The position numbers and the translations under genes are program-made. The notes beneath the pieces were generated by a model that searched no databases, was not told where the DNA came from, and was given only the letters and a program-made list of their open reading frames with translations. Positions 17,079-25,172 of a DNA stretch of 64,000 bases are shown here, one piece after another (positions within the stretch are counted from its first letter, which is position 1; each line of letters opens with the position of its first letter). Location of the stretch: positions 16,589 through 80,588 of the forward strand of contig CALLPN010000004.1 in the NCBI GenBank assembly GCA_938015435.1, in the 5' to 3' direction. Source of the DNA: an uncultured Saprospiraceae bacterium (GTDB lineage: Bacteria; Bacteroidota; Bacteroidia; Chitinophagales; Saprospiraceae).

Positions 17079-17324
17079 ATGGGTTTCGAAGAGTTAACAG
17101 ATTTGCCAATTACGTGGGCTGATCACGAGGACATAGCAATTGGACTATATGACAAATTTGGCGATGAATTCGTTGAAGGTAAAATATATAGAATCAGATT
17201 TACGGATCTACTTGATTGGGTACTAAGTCTACCTAACTTCACTGGATCTAGAGAAGAGAGTAATGAGAATCACCTTGAGCAAATACAAGCCAAATGGGTA
17301 TACGAATGGAGAGATAACCAGTAA
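17079..17324 (+). CDS. iscX: IscX-like Fe-S assembly protein
   Basis: An 81-residue acidic protein with the IscX layout: ITWADHEDIAIGLYDKFGD, then the conserved KIYRIRFTDLLDWVLSLPNF, then SNENHLEQIQAKWVYEW at the C-terminus. The counterparts in E. coli IscX are W-x-D-x-x-x-I, RFTDMHQW-x-x-x-L and SNE-x-x-LE-x-I. The family binds iron and the cysteine desulfurase IscS and tunes its activity. The order fdx-iscX reproduces the tail of the enterobacterial isc operon, although iscS, iscU and hscAB are not in the window. Confidence 0.85.
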   Translation: MGFEELTDLPITWADHEDIAIGLYDKFGDEFVEGKIYRIRFTDLLDWVLSLPNFTGSREESNENHLEQIQAKWVYEWRDNQ

Positions 17325-17440
17325 TTTTGAAATAGTGTAGTTCTAAGTTTTCATTTGGATATAAAGCGTTTACATTATTTCGATCACTTGATTAAGGAAT
17401 ATTTCTCAACAAGTTCGAAATTATAGCCTGCTGTTCACTT

Positions 17441-17536
17441 GATCCTTCGACTTCGCTCAGGATGACAAGTGACTTCGCTTAGGATGACAAGTGACTATTG
17501 GATGACGACAACTTATGCTCTTAGAATGACACATAC
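17441..17536. repeat. Copies of the dispersed TTCGCTCAGGATGACA-type repeat
   Basis: Degenerate tandem copies: cttcgctcaggatgacaagtgac, then cttcgcttaggatgacaagtgac, then shorter gatgacgac- and gaatgaca-type remnants. This short motif is familiar from noncoding spacers of many bacterial genomes. It lies upstream of kdsC and has no coding content. Confidence 0.7.
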
Positions 17537-17579
17537 TTCTTAACTTTATTTAATCTCCTCGACTTTAAATACGGACTAT

Positions 17580-18080
17580 ATGGATTATTCAATTTTCGAT
17601 AAAATTTCAACTTTCATTTTTGATGTTGATGGTGTATTGACTGATAGTCAAGTACTCATTACTGAGAATGGTGATCTTCTGCGTAGTATGTCAACTAGAG
17701 ATGGGCAATCTATCAAATTTGCCTTAGATGCTGGATATCACGTAGCTATCATTACCAAAGGTGGAAGCCAAGGTGTGAAAAGTAGATTAGCTGGATTAGG
17801 GATTCCTGATATCTATGACAAATTAGAGACTAAGCAAGCTGCCTATGCAGAGTTAGTAGCTAAATACAACCTCAAGCAAGAAGAAATACTATATATGGGA
17901 GATGATCTTCCTGATATCCCTTTACTCAAACAAGTAGGATTATCGTCTTGTCCATATGATGCCAGCAGAGATGTGCTCGCAATCGCTACTTATATCAGTT
18001 CTGAGCGAGGTGGACATGGTGCAGTCCGAGATGTCATCGAAAAAGTAATGCGGTGTCAAGGTAAGTGGCCCGTAAGTTAA
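17580..18080 (+). CDS. kdsC: KdsC-type HAD phosphatase (Kdo-8-phosphate phosphatase)
   Basis: A 166-residue HAD hydrolase without cap domain, the size of KdsC. Motif I is FIFDVDGVLTDSQV (nucleophile Asp near residue 14), motif II/III includes IITKGGSQGVKSR, and motif IV is MGDDLPDIPLLKQVG. It would hydrolyse Kdo-8-phosphate to Kdo for LPS. Together with the following UbiA-family and maf genes it forms an arrangement I associate with Bacteroidota. A 311-bp gap to the next gene leaves co-transcription open. Confidence 0.88.
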   Translation: MDYSIFDKISTFIFDVDGVLTDSQVLITENGDLLRSMSTRDGQSIKFALDAGYHVAIITKGGSQGVKSRLAGLGIPDIYDKLETKQAAYAELVAKYNLKQEEILYMGDDLPDIPLLKQVGLSSCPYDASRDVLAIATYISSERGGHGAVRDVIEKVMRCQGKWPVS

Positions 18081-18391
18081 ATTACAAATTCCTTATAAAA
18101 GAATTGCATAGCCTCAATTACTCCTCTCAATCTAGTTAATATTACTTACTGCTTTTCGCATCTGACATCCGTCATTTCTAAATTTGATTGACTTATACTC
18201 GTCATTGCTCAAACCTTTTGATTAGTGCTGACGGGTCTGCAGGTAATTGGGTATCTATAAGTCTGAATCATTGAATGAATAAATTCATTGCTGAAAATTT
18301 TAGATTTTGGACTGACTATTAAACTTTACTTTTAGTTGATAGGAATATTACTGTTGACTCATAGGCATAAAGTATTTCATTACTATCTTTA
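18081..18391. other. Intergenic region kdsC-UbiA, nothing recognised
   Basis: An AT-rich spacer with no open frame of note and no strong hairpin. At 18384-18391 TATCTTTA is a one-mismatch match to the -7 consensus, just upstream of the next gene. Confidence 0.35.
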
Positions 18392-18427
18392 GTGTCAGAT
18401 AAACTATCAATAACCGCTTTCACTACA

Positions 18428-19324
18428 ATGCATAGAGCCTTTCGGATCAAAAATCTAATCATCATACTACTCACACAATGGGCAGTATGGTATATGGTAT
18501 TTGAAAGGAATAGTGATGTCGTAGAGATACCTACTTCAATGAGTTATCTCGATATCATTATGCTTGGTATGATTACGACGATGCTTGCTATCGGAGCATA
18601 CTTGATCAATGATGTATATGACCTAGAGGCAGATAGACATAACGGAATCAAACGAGTGAAGGACAAACGTAAGACGCTTCTTACCTATTGGCTCTTTAAT
18701 GGTATTGGCTTGGTATTGTCTGTGATTGTAGCTTGGAGAACGCAGAGCCTAGGTTTACTTTGGATATATCCTGTTTCAGTCCTCGTCCTATATTTGTATA
18801 GTCGGCTATTGAAAGGAACACCACTCATGGGCAACTTTATAGTTTCCCTTTTTTGTGCGTTGGTACCTGGAATATTATTCTTAGCTGAAAGAACAATGAT
18901 TACACAATGGAAGGTAATTGATCCCAATGGTTGGCAAGGATATAGAGAATTGTTGTGGATGTTCGTTTTGTTCTCATTTCTTAGTTCGATGTATCGCGAA
19001 CAGGTCAAAGATCTGGAAGATGCTGAAGGTGATCAAGCCGCCGGATATCTAACGTTACCAGTCGTCTATGGAGAAGAAAGAGCTAGAGCCTTAGCTATAT
19101 TCTCAGGACTATTATTAGTGATTAGCATAGTGATCTACGCTAGCTATCATTGGTCCACAGACTTCCAGAAAGTAATCCCTGTTGCAGTCCTTGTATTATT
19201 ACTTATCTGGAGCCTAAATGTACTTTGGCGTGCACATCAAAGAATACAATATACTAAGGCTTCGAAAATAATAAAATATGCCATGTTAGCAGGATTGATC
19301 TATCTGATTATTCCAATATCCTAA
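18428..19324 (+). CDS. UbiA-family prenyltransferase
   Basis: A 298-residue inner-membrane protein with about eight hydrophobic helices. The two Asp-rich prenyl-diphosphate/Mg motifs of the UbiA superfamily are present: NDVYDLEADRHNG and YREQVKDLEDAEGDQAAG. It should attach a prenyl chain to an acceptor; closest in feel to the geranylgeranylglycerol-phosphate/menaquinone-type members, but the substrate is not determined. I chose the ATG at 18428 (MHRAFRIKNLIII). A GTG at 18392 is in frame but immediately follows a likely -7 element and would then precede the transcript start. Confidence 0.85.
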   Translation: MHRAFRIKNLIIILLTQWAVWYMVFERNSDVVEIPTSMSYLDIIMLGMITTMLAIGAYLINDVYDLEADRHNGIKRVKDKRKTLLTYWLFNGIGLVLSVIVAWRTQSLGLLWIYPVSVLVLYLYSRLLKGTPLMGNFIVSLFCALVPGILFLAERTMITQWKVIDPNGWQGYRELLWMFVLFSFLSSMYREQVKDLEDAEGDQAAGYLTLPVVYGEERARALAIFSGLLLVISIVIYASYHWSTDFQKVIPVAVLVLLLIWSLNVLWRAHQRIQYTKASKIIKYAMLAGLIYLIIPIS

Positions 19325-19358
19325 TAGTACAATTTCATTTTATTTCTAAATAGCAACT

Positions 19359-19943
19359 ATGCAATCTATACTCAACGGAAAAAAGTTAATACTAGCTTCT
19401 GGATCTCCTCGTCGAAAAGAACTACTTGAGCATAGCGGTATAATTCCTTTTGCTAAGAGGGTAAAAGAAATAGACGAATCATTTAGTGATGATATGGATG
19501 TGACTCAAGTGGCATCATTTCTTGCGAGAGAAAAAGCAATGGCTTTTGATGTAATCGAAGAAGATGAAGTATACATCACAGCAGATACTATTGTGCTTTG
19601 CAATGGAAAGATATATGGTAAACCAACAGACCGTCAAGATGCCATAAATACATTGACTACCCTATCTGGAACGGAGCATACGGTTATCACTGGAGTATGT
19701 TTTAGATCTGCCACAGAGACTTATGTGTTCGATGATGCATCGAGGGTAAAAATCGCTGAGATGACTCAAGAAGAAATAGAGTATTATATAGATACTTGCA
19801 AACCTTTTGATAAAGCGGGATCTTACGGCATACAAGATTGGTTAGGTATCTGCAAGGTACAGTATATATACGGCAGCTACAGTAATATTATGGGTATGCC
19901 TATGCAGAAGGTATATAAGGAATTGAGAGATTTCTGCGCGTAA
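19359..19943 (+). CDS. maf: Maf-family nucleotide pyrophosphatase
   Basis: A 194-residue cytosolic Maf/Ham1-like pyrophosphatase, predicted to hydrolyse non-canonical or free NTPs (dTTP/UTP subgroup). Signatures are the N-terminal LILASGSPRRKELLEHSG, EIDESF, the metal-site ITADTIV, and FDKAGSYGIQDW. It starts 34 bp after the prenyltransferase stop in the same direction, so co-transcription is likely. Maf proteins house-clean the nucleotide pool and in some bacteria affect septation. Confidence 0.93.
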   Translation: MQSILNGKKLILASGSPRRKELLEHSGIIPFAKRVKEIDESFSDDMDVTQVASFLAREKAMAFDVIEEDEVYITADTIVLCNGKIYGKPTDRQDAINTLTTLSGTEHTVITGVCFRSATETYVFDDASRVKIAEMTQEEIEYYIDTCKPFDKAGSYGIQDWLGICKVQYIYGSYSNIMGMPMQKVYKELRDFCA

Positions 19944-20125
19944 CTATGTGGGGCGGACAAACCATCTTTCAAGAATCCAGACACTTCAAATAGAAAACGA
20001 AATAAAATTCAATTTCTCAACGAATAACTATCGATTCGCTTTGAAAACGAAATTTTAATCTTATATTTGAGGTATTGACAGGATTGAATTTGAAACAGTA
20101 GCAAAAATCACCAAATCATTTAATT

Positions 20126-20239
20126 ATGATATTCTTGATTATCTATCCTGTTTCGAATGTAGGTTTAATTAAGTTAGGCTTATTGATCGGACTACTTAAC
20201 TTGTTTATTGGTATATACAATTTATTAAACAAGGAGTAG
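20126..20239 (+). CDS. 37-residue membrane peptide with dedicated terminator
   Basis: ATG to TAG, 37 residues. It begins MIFLIIYPVSNVGLIKLG and ends in a long Leu/Ile segment closing with YNLLNKE, so one or two membrane-spanning stretches. A GC-rich intrinsic terminator begins 10 bp after the stop, which argues that this is a genuine short transcript. A second, shorter frame of similar start (MIIILTIYPVSKQIY, 20284-20331) lies beyond the terminator and looks like a truncated copy. No family is recognised. The context, upstream of a XRE regulator, could suggest a toxin-like or regulatory peptide, but this is speculation. Confidence 0.5.
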   Translation: MIFLIIYPVSNVGLIKLGLLIGLLNLFIGIYNLLNKE

Positions 20240-20248
20240 CATTAATTT

Positions 20249-20280
20249 AGAGGGGGTGCCTGCAAGCACCCTCTCTTCTT
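20249..20280 (+). terminator. Intrinsic terminator after the 37-residue ORF
   Basis: The stem AGAGGGGGTGC / GCACCCTCTCT (one G-U pair) around a 6-nt loop, followed by T-rich TCTTT. It is much more GC-rich than its surroundings. Confidence 0.8.
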
Positions 20281-20283
20281 TGG

Positions 20284-20331
20284 ATGATAATTATATTAAC
20301 TATCTACCCTGTTTCAAAACAAATATATTAG
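20284..20331 (+). pseudogene. Truncated copy of the 37-residue peptide ORF
   Basis: A 15-codon frame, MIIILTIYPVSKQIY then TAG, aligns with the start of the 20126 ORF at DNA and peptide level (shared CTATCYACCCTGTTTC-type stretch, IYPVS). It is too short to be functional on its own and probably marks a local duplication. Confidence 0.35.
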
Positions 20332-20582
20332 AATAAAAACCAATATCAAAACGAATTAGATTTAATTTTAATATATTATATATTATATACTGAATATCAT
20401 TAGAATACACATATAAAATATTTAATATACTTGAAAACACATCGTTTACCTCAATGAAATATTGAATTACTGGTACAGTAATTGCCCTATTTCAATAAAA
20501 TAACGAATAACAGAAATCAATCATATTAATAATTGATTCTAGAATTGAGCACTAATCATTCAACTTGAGAAACTGAATTTAT
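20332..20582. promoter_or_regulatory. AT-rich upstream region with a palindrome before the XRE gene
   Basis: At 20465-20483, AATTACTG-gta-CAGTAATT is a perfect 8-bp inverted repeat with a 3-bp spacer, about 100 bp upstream of the XRE-type regulator start. The size and symmetry suit a dimeric HTH operator, possibly for autoregulation. The rest of the stretch is extremely AT-rich and noncoding. Confidence 0.35.
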
Positions 20583-21077
20583 ATGTTATCCACTAATCTA
20601 TTATACCTTAGAAATCTTATTGGGCATGGAAAAGATCAATTTGGCAAATTATTCGGTTTAACAAGAGGTGTATATGCCAACTATGAAAAAGACGTTGAAC
20701 CTAAGCTAAGTCTTCTATTGGAAATTGCCAATTTCTATAAAAAAGGAAATAATGATCTTACTATTGATGATCTATTAAATAAGGATCTTTCCCAGTTCAA
20801 TTTTGAATTGAATTTGGCCGAAATGCAAATTGACTTCCAAGACAATATACAAAAGAGTAAGTTCTCTCAAAACATACCAGAAGCTATATCCCTACTTGAG
20901 CAATCGTTAGAATCATCTAAAAATGAAAGTGACGACGAAATTAAAAATACCGAAAAAATAACTTCAAAACAAAAAGATTTTATAGCTGAACTTGACAGTG
21001 ACTTAATAGATATCCTACAAATTAGAATGAAGCTTTTAAAAAAGAAGATTACCCTAAACAAACTTACAAGTGAATAA
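20583..21077 (+). CDS. XRE-family HTH regulator
   Basis: A 164-residue protein with an N-terminal Cro/CI-type helix-turn-helix (about residues 3-65): NLLYLRNLIGHGKDQFGKL, then LTRGVYANYEKDVEPKLSLL, then NNDLTIDDLLNKDL. The C-terminal 95 residues are charged and likely helical (coiled-coil-like LLEQSLESSKNESDDEIKN and a Lys-rich end). It is monocistronic with long noncoding flanks on both sides. Targets are unknown; the palindrome at 20465 is a candidate own operator. Confidence 0.8.
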   Translation: MLSTNLLYLRNLIGHGKDQFGKLFGLTRGVYANYEKDVEPKLSLLLEIANFYKKGNNDLTIDDLLNKDLSQFNFELNLAEMQIDFQDNIQKSKFSQNIPEAISLLEQSLESSKNESDDEIKNTEKITSKQKDFIAELDSDLIDILQIRMKLLKKKITLNKLTSE

Positions 21078-21372
21078 ACTGTAAGTAAACCATAAATATC
21101 TCAAAGGAGAAAAGCTTTAAATAGTAGAACGAAAATCCAATTACTCAACAATAATACATCATGTATTTTAGCTCTTTGGGGAATCTTTATAAAATCCGAT
21201 ACAATGTAATCTTTTGGATTATTCTGCTTTGCTGAAACGGACTGTGTTTTTCACCTTGATTTAAGATCATGTTTCGTAGTATTGTAAAGTCTTATACTTT
21301 ATAGGAATAGCCATTACATTCTTTACTAAGCAGCAAAGGAAAGCCAAATTATTATCGTCTTATCTATTTTGC
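21078..21372. other. Intergenic region, nothing recognised
   Basis: About 300 bp between the XRE regulator and the CotH-like gene. No coding frame, RNA or hairpin terminator is convincing. Confidence 0.3.
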
Positions 21373-21380
21373 TAAGTTTG
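21373..21380 (+). promoter_or_regulatory. Predicted -7 box for the CotH-like gene
   Basis: TAAGTTTG fits TAnnTTTG exactly and ends 26 bp before the ATG at 21407. Confidence 0.4.
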
Positions 21381-21406
21381 CAAAGAATTTCAAAAACAAA
21401 CATTTA

Positions 21407-23650
21407 ATGAAACAGTTTACTATCCTTTTATTGAGCTTCATAGCTATTGAGTTATCCGCTCAAGACCTATACGATCTTAATACGATACAGACGATCGAAA
21501 TCACTTTTGCTGAAAGCAACTGGGATCAATTACTAGATGCTGAGAAAGCAGGAAACGAAGACTATACTATGGCTCAGTCCGTAGCCATCAATGGAGAGGT
21601 ATTCGATAGTGTGGGTGTCAAGTACAAAGGAAATAGTACGTACCAACCTAATCAAGTGAAAAATCCATTTCATATTGAACTCAATACATTCAAAGATCAT
21701 GACTATCAAGGATATAAAGATATAAAGCTTAGTAATGTGTCTAAAGATCCATCATTTCTTAGAGAAGTATTATCATATGACATACTAGGTGATTACATGG
21801 ATGCACCTAAGAGCAACTATGCAAATGTATATGTCAATGGTAGCTTAATGGGATTATATAGCAACAGTGAAGCGGTTACCAAGACATTTGTAAAAGATAG
21901 ATTTGGATCTAAGAAAGGAACATTTGTGAAATGTAATCCACCTGCTGGAGCAGGACCACAATCAAACGATTTTCCAAACCTGGTTTATCTGGGAGCTGAT
22001 AGTACGGATTATTATGACGCTTACGAAATAAAGTCTGACGCAGGATGGGCTGAATTGCTTAATCTTTGTGATACACTTTCTAATGAAACGGATGCTATCG
22101 AAGAGATTCTTGATGTAGATCGTACATTATGGATGCTAGCGTTTAATAATGTATTCGTTAATCTAGATAGCTATATCGGTGCTTTTGCTCAAAACTATTA
22201 TTTATATAGAAACGAATATGGACAGTTTGTCCCAGTGGTATGGGATCTTAATGAATCTTTTGGTAGGTTTTCAATGACAGGTAGCGGAAACCTCAATAGT
22301 AATACTGCAAAACAACAGATGGATCCATTATTACAAATCAATGATAGCGACTTTCCATTGTTACAAAAATTGCTAAATGTACCAAGCTACCAAAAGAAGT
22401 ATATCGCTCACTGTAAGACTATGGTAGAGGAAGCATTTGCAAGTAATGAATACTACAACACAGGCTTGATGCTTCAGGAATTAATAGACGCCTCAGTTCA
22501 AGCAGACAACAATAAATTTTTCACTTATAACAACTTCCTCACTAACCTAGACTCTGATATCACTGGGGGCGGAGGTGGACCGATGGGAGGTGGAACTATA
22601 GGTATCACTACTCTTATGAATGGACGTGCGTCTTATCTCTTAGGGCAATCATTATTTACTGCCGTAGCGCCAACGATAAGCGATATCACATTCTCCAATG
22701 CTAGTCCTGTAGTTGGAGACATGGTTACGATCTCAACATCTATTACAGACGGTGGTTATGCATACATAGGTTACCGTATTGATGAATTTGCTCCATTTAC
22801 TAAAGTAGATATGGTGAATAATGGAAGTGGTATTTATGAAGCTTCTATTCCAGTAAATGCTACCTATACGGAGTATTATATCTATTCTGAGAATAGTAAT
22901 GCAGGGAAATTTTCACCTCAACGTGCAGAACACGAATTTCACAACTTTACAGCAACAACAAGTACGACTTCTGTCGGTGATATAGTAATCAATGAGTTTC
23001 TAGCTTCTAATAGTTCTACCGCAGTCGATCAAGACGAAGAGTTCGATGATTGGATAGAGTTATACAATAATAGCAATTCGGACTTTGATCTTTCCGGATA
23101 CTTCTTATCTGATAATGCAGAAGATATTATGCAGTGGCAAATTCCTGACGGCACTATCATATCAGCTAATGGTTATCTAATGATATGGGCAGACAAGGAT
23201 GAAGAGCAAGAAGGTCTACATGCTAATTTTAAACTTTCGTCATCCGCAGAAAGTGTAGTACTTTCTGATGACAATGGATCTATAATAGACGAAGTGAGTT
23301 ATTCGGATCAGACTTCAGATATTTCTTATGGTAGATTCCCTAACGGTACTGGTGATTTCATTTTGATGACTCCATCTTTCGGAGAAGAAAATTTTGATGC
23401 CGCAGTTTCTGTTGGCGATTTAGATTTTGAAGATATTGGATTATCTCTCACTCCTAATCCAACAAAGAATGGGTTCAGTATTTCATTTAATACGAACAAT
23501 GCTGAACAAGTAATTATACTAAGCTTAGATGGTCAAAAAATGGTAGACAAGAACTTAGCAAACCAATCTTGGATCAATACTTCAAATTGGGCGAAAGGAA
23601 TGTATATCGTTAAAGTGAATAATAGTTATTCTAAGTTGGTGGTGGAATAG
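21407..23650 (+). CDS. Secreted CotH-like protein with lamin-tail domain and type IX sorting tail
   Basis: A 747-residue exported protein. After a signal peptide (MKQFTILLLSFIAIELSAQ) comes a CotH-kinase-like domain (about 25-400): GVKYKGNSTY, NPFHIELNTF, DIKLSNVSKDPSFLREVLSY and VVWDLNESFGRF. A linker then leads to a lamin-tail-like domain (about 520-640): DIVINEFLASN, DDWIELYNNSNSDFDLSGYF. The C-terminus (LSLTPNPTKNGFSISF ... GMYIVKV) is a type IX secretion sorting domain. CotH proteins of spores are atypical kinases; kinase activity here is not shown. It is followed by a strong terminator. Confidence 0.88.
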   Translation: MKQFTILLLSFIAIELSAQDLYDLNTIQTIEITFAESNWDQLLDAEKAGNEDYTMAQSVAINGEVFDSVGVKYKGNSTYQPNQVKNPFHIELNTFKDHDYQGYKDIKLSNVSKDPSFLREVLSYDILGDYMDAPKSNYANVYVNGSLMGLYSNSEAVTKTFVKDRFGSKKGTFVKCNPPAGAGPQSNDFPNLVYLGADSTDYYDAYEIKSDAGWAELLNLCDTLSNETDAIEEILDVDRTLWMLAFNNVFVNLDSYIGAFAQNYYLYRNEYGQFVPVVWDLNESFGRFSMTGSGNLNSNTAKQQMDPLLQINDSDFPLLQKLLNVPSYQKKYIAHCKTMVEEAFASNEYYNTGLMLQELIDASVQADNNKFFTYNNFLTNLDSDITGGGGGPMGGGTIGITTLMNGRASYLLGQSLFTAVAPTISDITFSNASPVVGDMVTISTSITDGGYAYIGYRIDEFAPFTKVDMVNNGSGIYEASIPVNATYTEYYIYSENSNAGKFSPQRAEHEFHNFTATTSTTSVGDIVINEFLASNSSTAVDQDEEFDDWIELYNNSNSDFDLSGYFLSDNAEDIMQWQIPDGTIISANGYLMIWADKDEEQEGLHANFKLSSSAESVVLSDDNGSIIDEVSYSDQTSDISYGRFPNGTGDFILMTPSFGEENFDAAVSVGDLDFEDIGLSLTPNPTKNGFSISFNTNNAEQVIILSLDGQKMVDKNLANQSWINTSNWAKGMYIVKVNNSYSKLVVE

Positions 23651-23681
23651 ATATTAATTTAATAACAAGCCATTATTAATA

Positions 23682-23721
23682 AAAAAGCGAGTAGAAGGAA
23701 TTGATCCTCTACTCGCTTTTT
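23682..23721 (+). terminator. Intrinsic terminator after the CotH-like gene
   Basis: A perfect inverted repeat AAAAAGCGAGTAGA ... TCTACTCGCTTTTT with a 12-nt loop. The A- and T-runs make it usable from either strand. Confidence 0.88.
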
Positions 23722-23887
23722 GTTTTACTATACTAATAAAACAACCCAACCCATTATTAATATTTGAACGTGTATATTTATTTATAAATCATCAAAATCT
23801 ATTAGCTATGGGTCAATTGCAATCTGAAAATTTTTGCCACGAAAAAAGCGATTCCTATATCTACAAAACGGAATTTCAGTTATATTT

Positions 23888-24451
23888 TTACCAAAATCTT
23901 CGACTAAAAACAATGAGAAGACTGTAATCATAACCTGAATAATTATCATCTCCAGAAGTAATGAATCTATCTCCATACTCGAACTTAGGAGATAATATAT
24001 AATCTTCACCTACATTAATATCATAGCCAATTATTAGATGTGCTTCTAATCCCTTTGGTTCGTCTCTCTTTGGCACCCATTCACTTAATCCGAATTCATA
24101 ACCAAACTGAAACCCTCCATAGAAATTTGAATCAAATAAATAGGAAGTAACAAGACCGTAAACTACCGTAGTATAATGATCAACTTGCTCTGCTGGTCTA
24201 ATACTACTTCTTGAGAATTGAATATCATTCTTATTTAGTTTCGTACCTAAAGTAACCCCTCCTATTTCAGAAAGTAGAATTGTACGTTCTATGCCCAAAC
24301 TAAATGTCTTATAATTTGCAGTACCCCCAAGCAATTGTTGGATAGCTAGTGATTGATTTGCTCCAATTAAAACGCTTAACCTTGAATTATCTTGAGCTAG
24401 CAAACCAAAATTCATTAATAAGCATATGAGTAACAATGTATATATATTCAT
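23888..24451 (-). CDS. Outer-membrane beta-barrel protein, paralogue B
   Basis: A 187-residue product with a signal peptide (MNIYTLLLICLLMNFGLLAQ) and a small predicted barrel. Alternating strands include YGGFQFGYEFGLSEWVPK, HLIIGYDINVGEDYIL and a C-terminal YSLLIVFSRRFW ending in Phe-x/aromatic, as barrel substrates of the BAM machine do. It shares clear block similarity with the protein encoded at 24586-25164 (FQFGYEFGL, GYDI, GDRFI / GKRFI, terminal RxFW), so the two arose by tandem duplication. It is last in a minus-strand series. Function unknown. Confidence 0.68.
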   Translation of the reverse strand: MNIYTLLLICLLMNFGLLAQDNSRLSVLIGANQSLAIQQLLGGTANYKTFSLGIERTILLSEIGGVTLGTKLNKNDIQFSRSSIRPAEQVDHYTTVVYGLVTSYLFDSNFYGGFQFGYEFGLSEWVPKRDEPKGLEAHLIIGYDINVGEDYILSPKFEYGDRFITSGDDNYSGYDYSLLIVFSRRFW

Positions 24452-24585
24452 CTTTTATGATTATACTTTATATTTAATTCAGTCCACTACTTCATATAGA
24501 ACCAAACCTCATTCTATTGCAGTACCTGGCAAATGTTACTTTCTTAAGTCAACTTACAATTATTACTAGAAATCTCGAATAACTA

Positions 24586-25164
24586 TTACCAAAATTTACG
24601 ATATACTGAAATTTGAAAACTATAATCTCCGCCTTCAAAATCACCGCCTTCAAAATTTATAAAACGCTTCCCCAAAACAGCTCCTAGAGTGATAACAAAA
24701 TCATCACCGATATGGATATCATAACCAACTATTGCATGAAGTGATGGACCTTTTGTTGGATTTCGACTAGATTCCCATTTAGTCAATCCAAACTCGTATC
24801 CAAATTGAATGCCTGCGAAGAAGTTAGATTCAAAAAAGTAACCATTAATTGCACCAAAAATAAGAGTACTATAATTTCCAATATTTTCTGCTGGTGAAAT
24901 AACAGTACCTATGAAAGTTTTATCATTAAAAAACACGTCATTCTTATTTATTTTCAATCCATAGGTAAAACTTGCACTGCCAGGATACATTATTACTCGT
25001 TCTATATTCAAATATTGCGAAACGTAACTAGACGACTCATTAAACGGCTCATTAAACGTAAGGAATTTATTTTGACCAAAAGAGATACCGATCCTAGAAT
25101 CATCTTGTGCATTCAAACCAAAATGCGTCAAAGTGAATATTACTAACCCTATAAATACTTTCAT
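24586..25164 (-). CDS. Outer-membrane beta-barrel protein, paralogue A
   Basis: A 192-residue exported protein (signal MKVFIGLVIFTLTHFGLNAQ) with predicted barrel strands: YLNIERVIMYPGSASFTYGL, FFAGIQFGYEFGLTKWE, HAIVGYDIHIGDDFVI, and a terminal YSFQISVYRKFW. Paralogous to the product of 23888-24451, and both keep the pattern QDxSRx near the mature N-terminus. It begins 8 bp after the stop of the frameshifted exported-protein gene, so it is probably co-transcribed with it. Function unknown. Confidence 0.68.
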   Translation of the reverse strand: MKVFIGLVIFTLTHFGLNAQDDSRIGISFGQNKFLTFNEPFNESSSYVSQYLNIERVIMYPGSASFTYGLKINKNDVFFNDKTFIGTVISPAENIGNYSTLIFGAINGYFFESNFFAGIQFGYEFGLTKWESSRNPTKGPSLHAIVGYDIHIGDDFVITLGAVLGKRFINFEGGDFEGGDYSFQISVYRKFW

Positions 25165-25172
25165 TACTCTGA

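Noticed and set aside
18392..18427. GTG start for the UbiA-family protein
   Set aside because: It directly follows a near-consensus -7 box and would lie before or at the transcript start; the ATG at 18428 gives a normal N-terminus.
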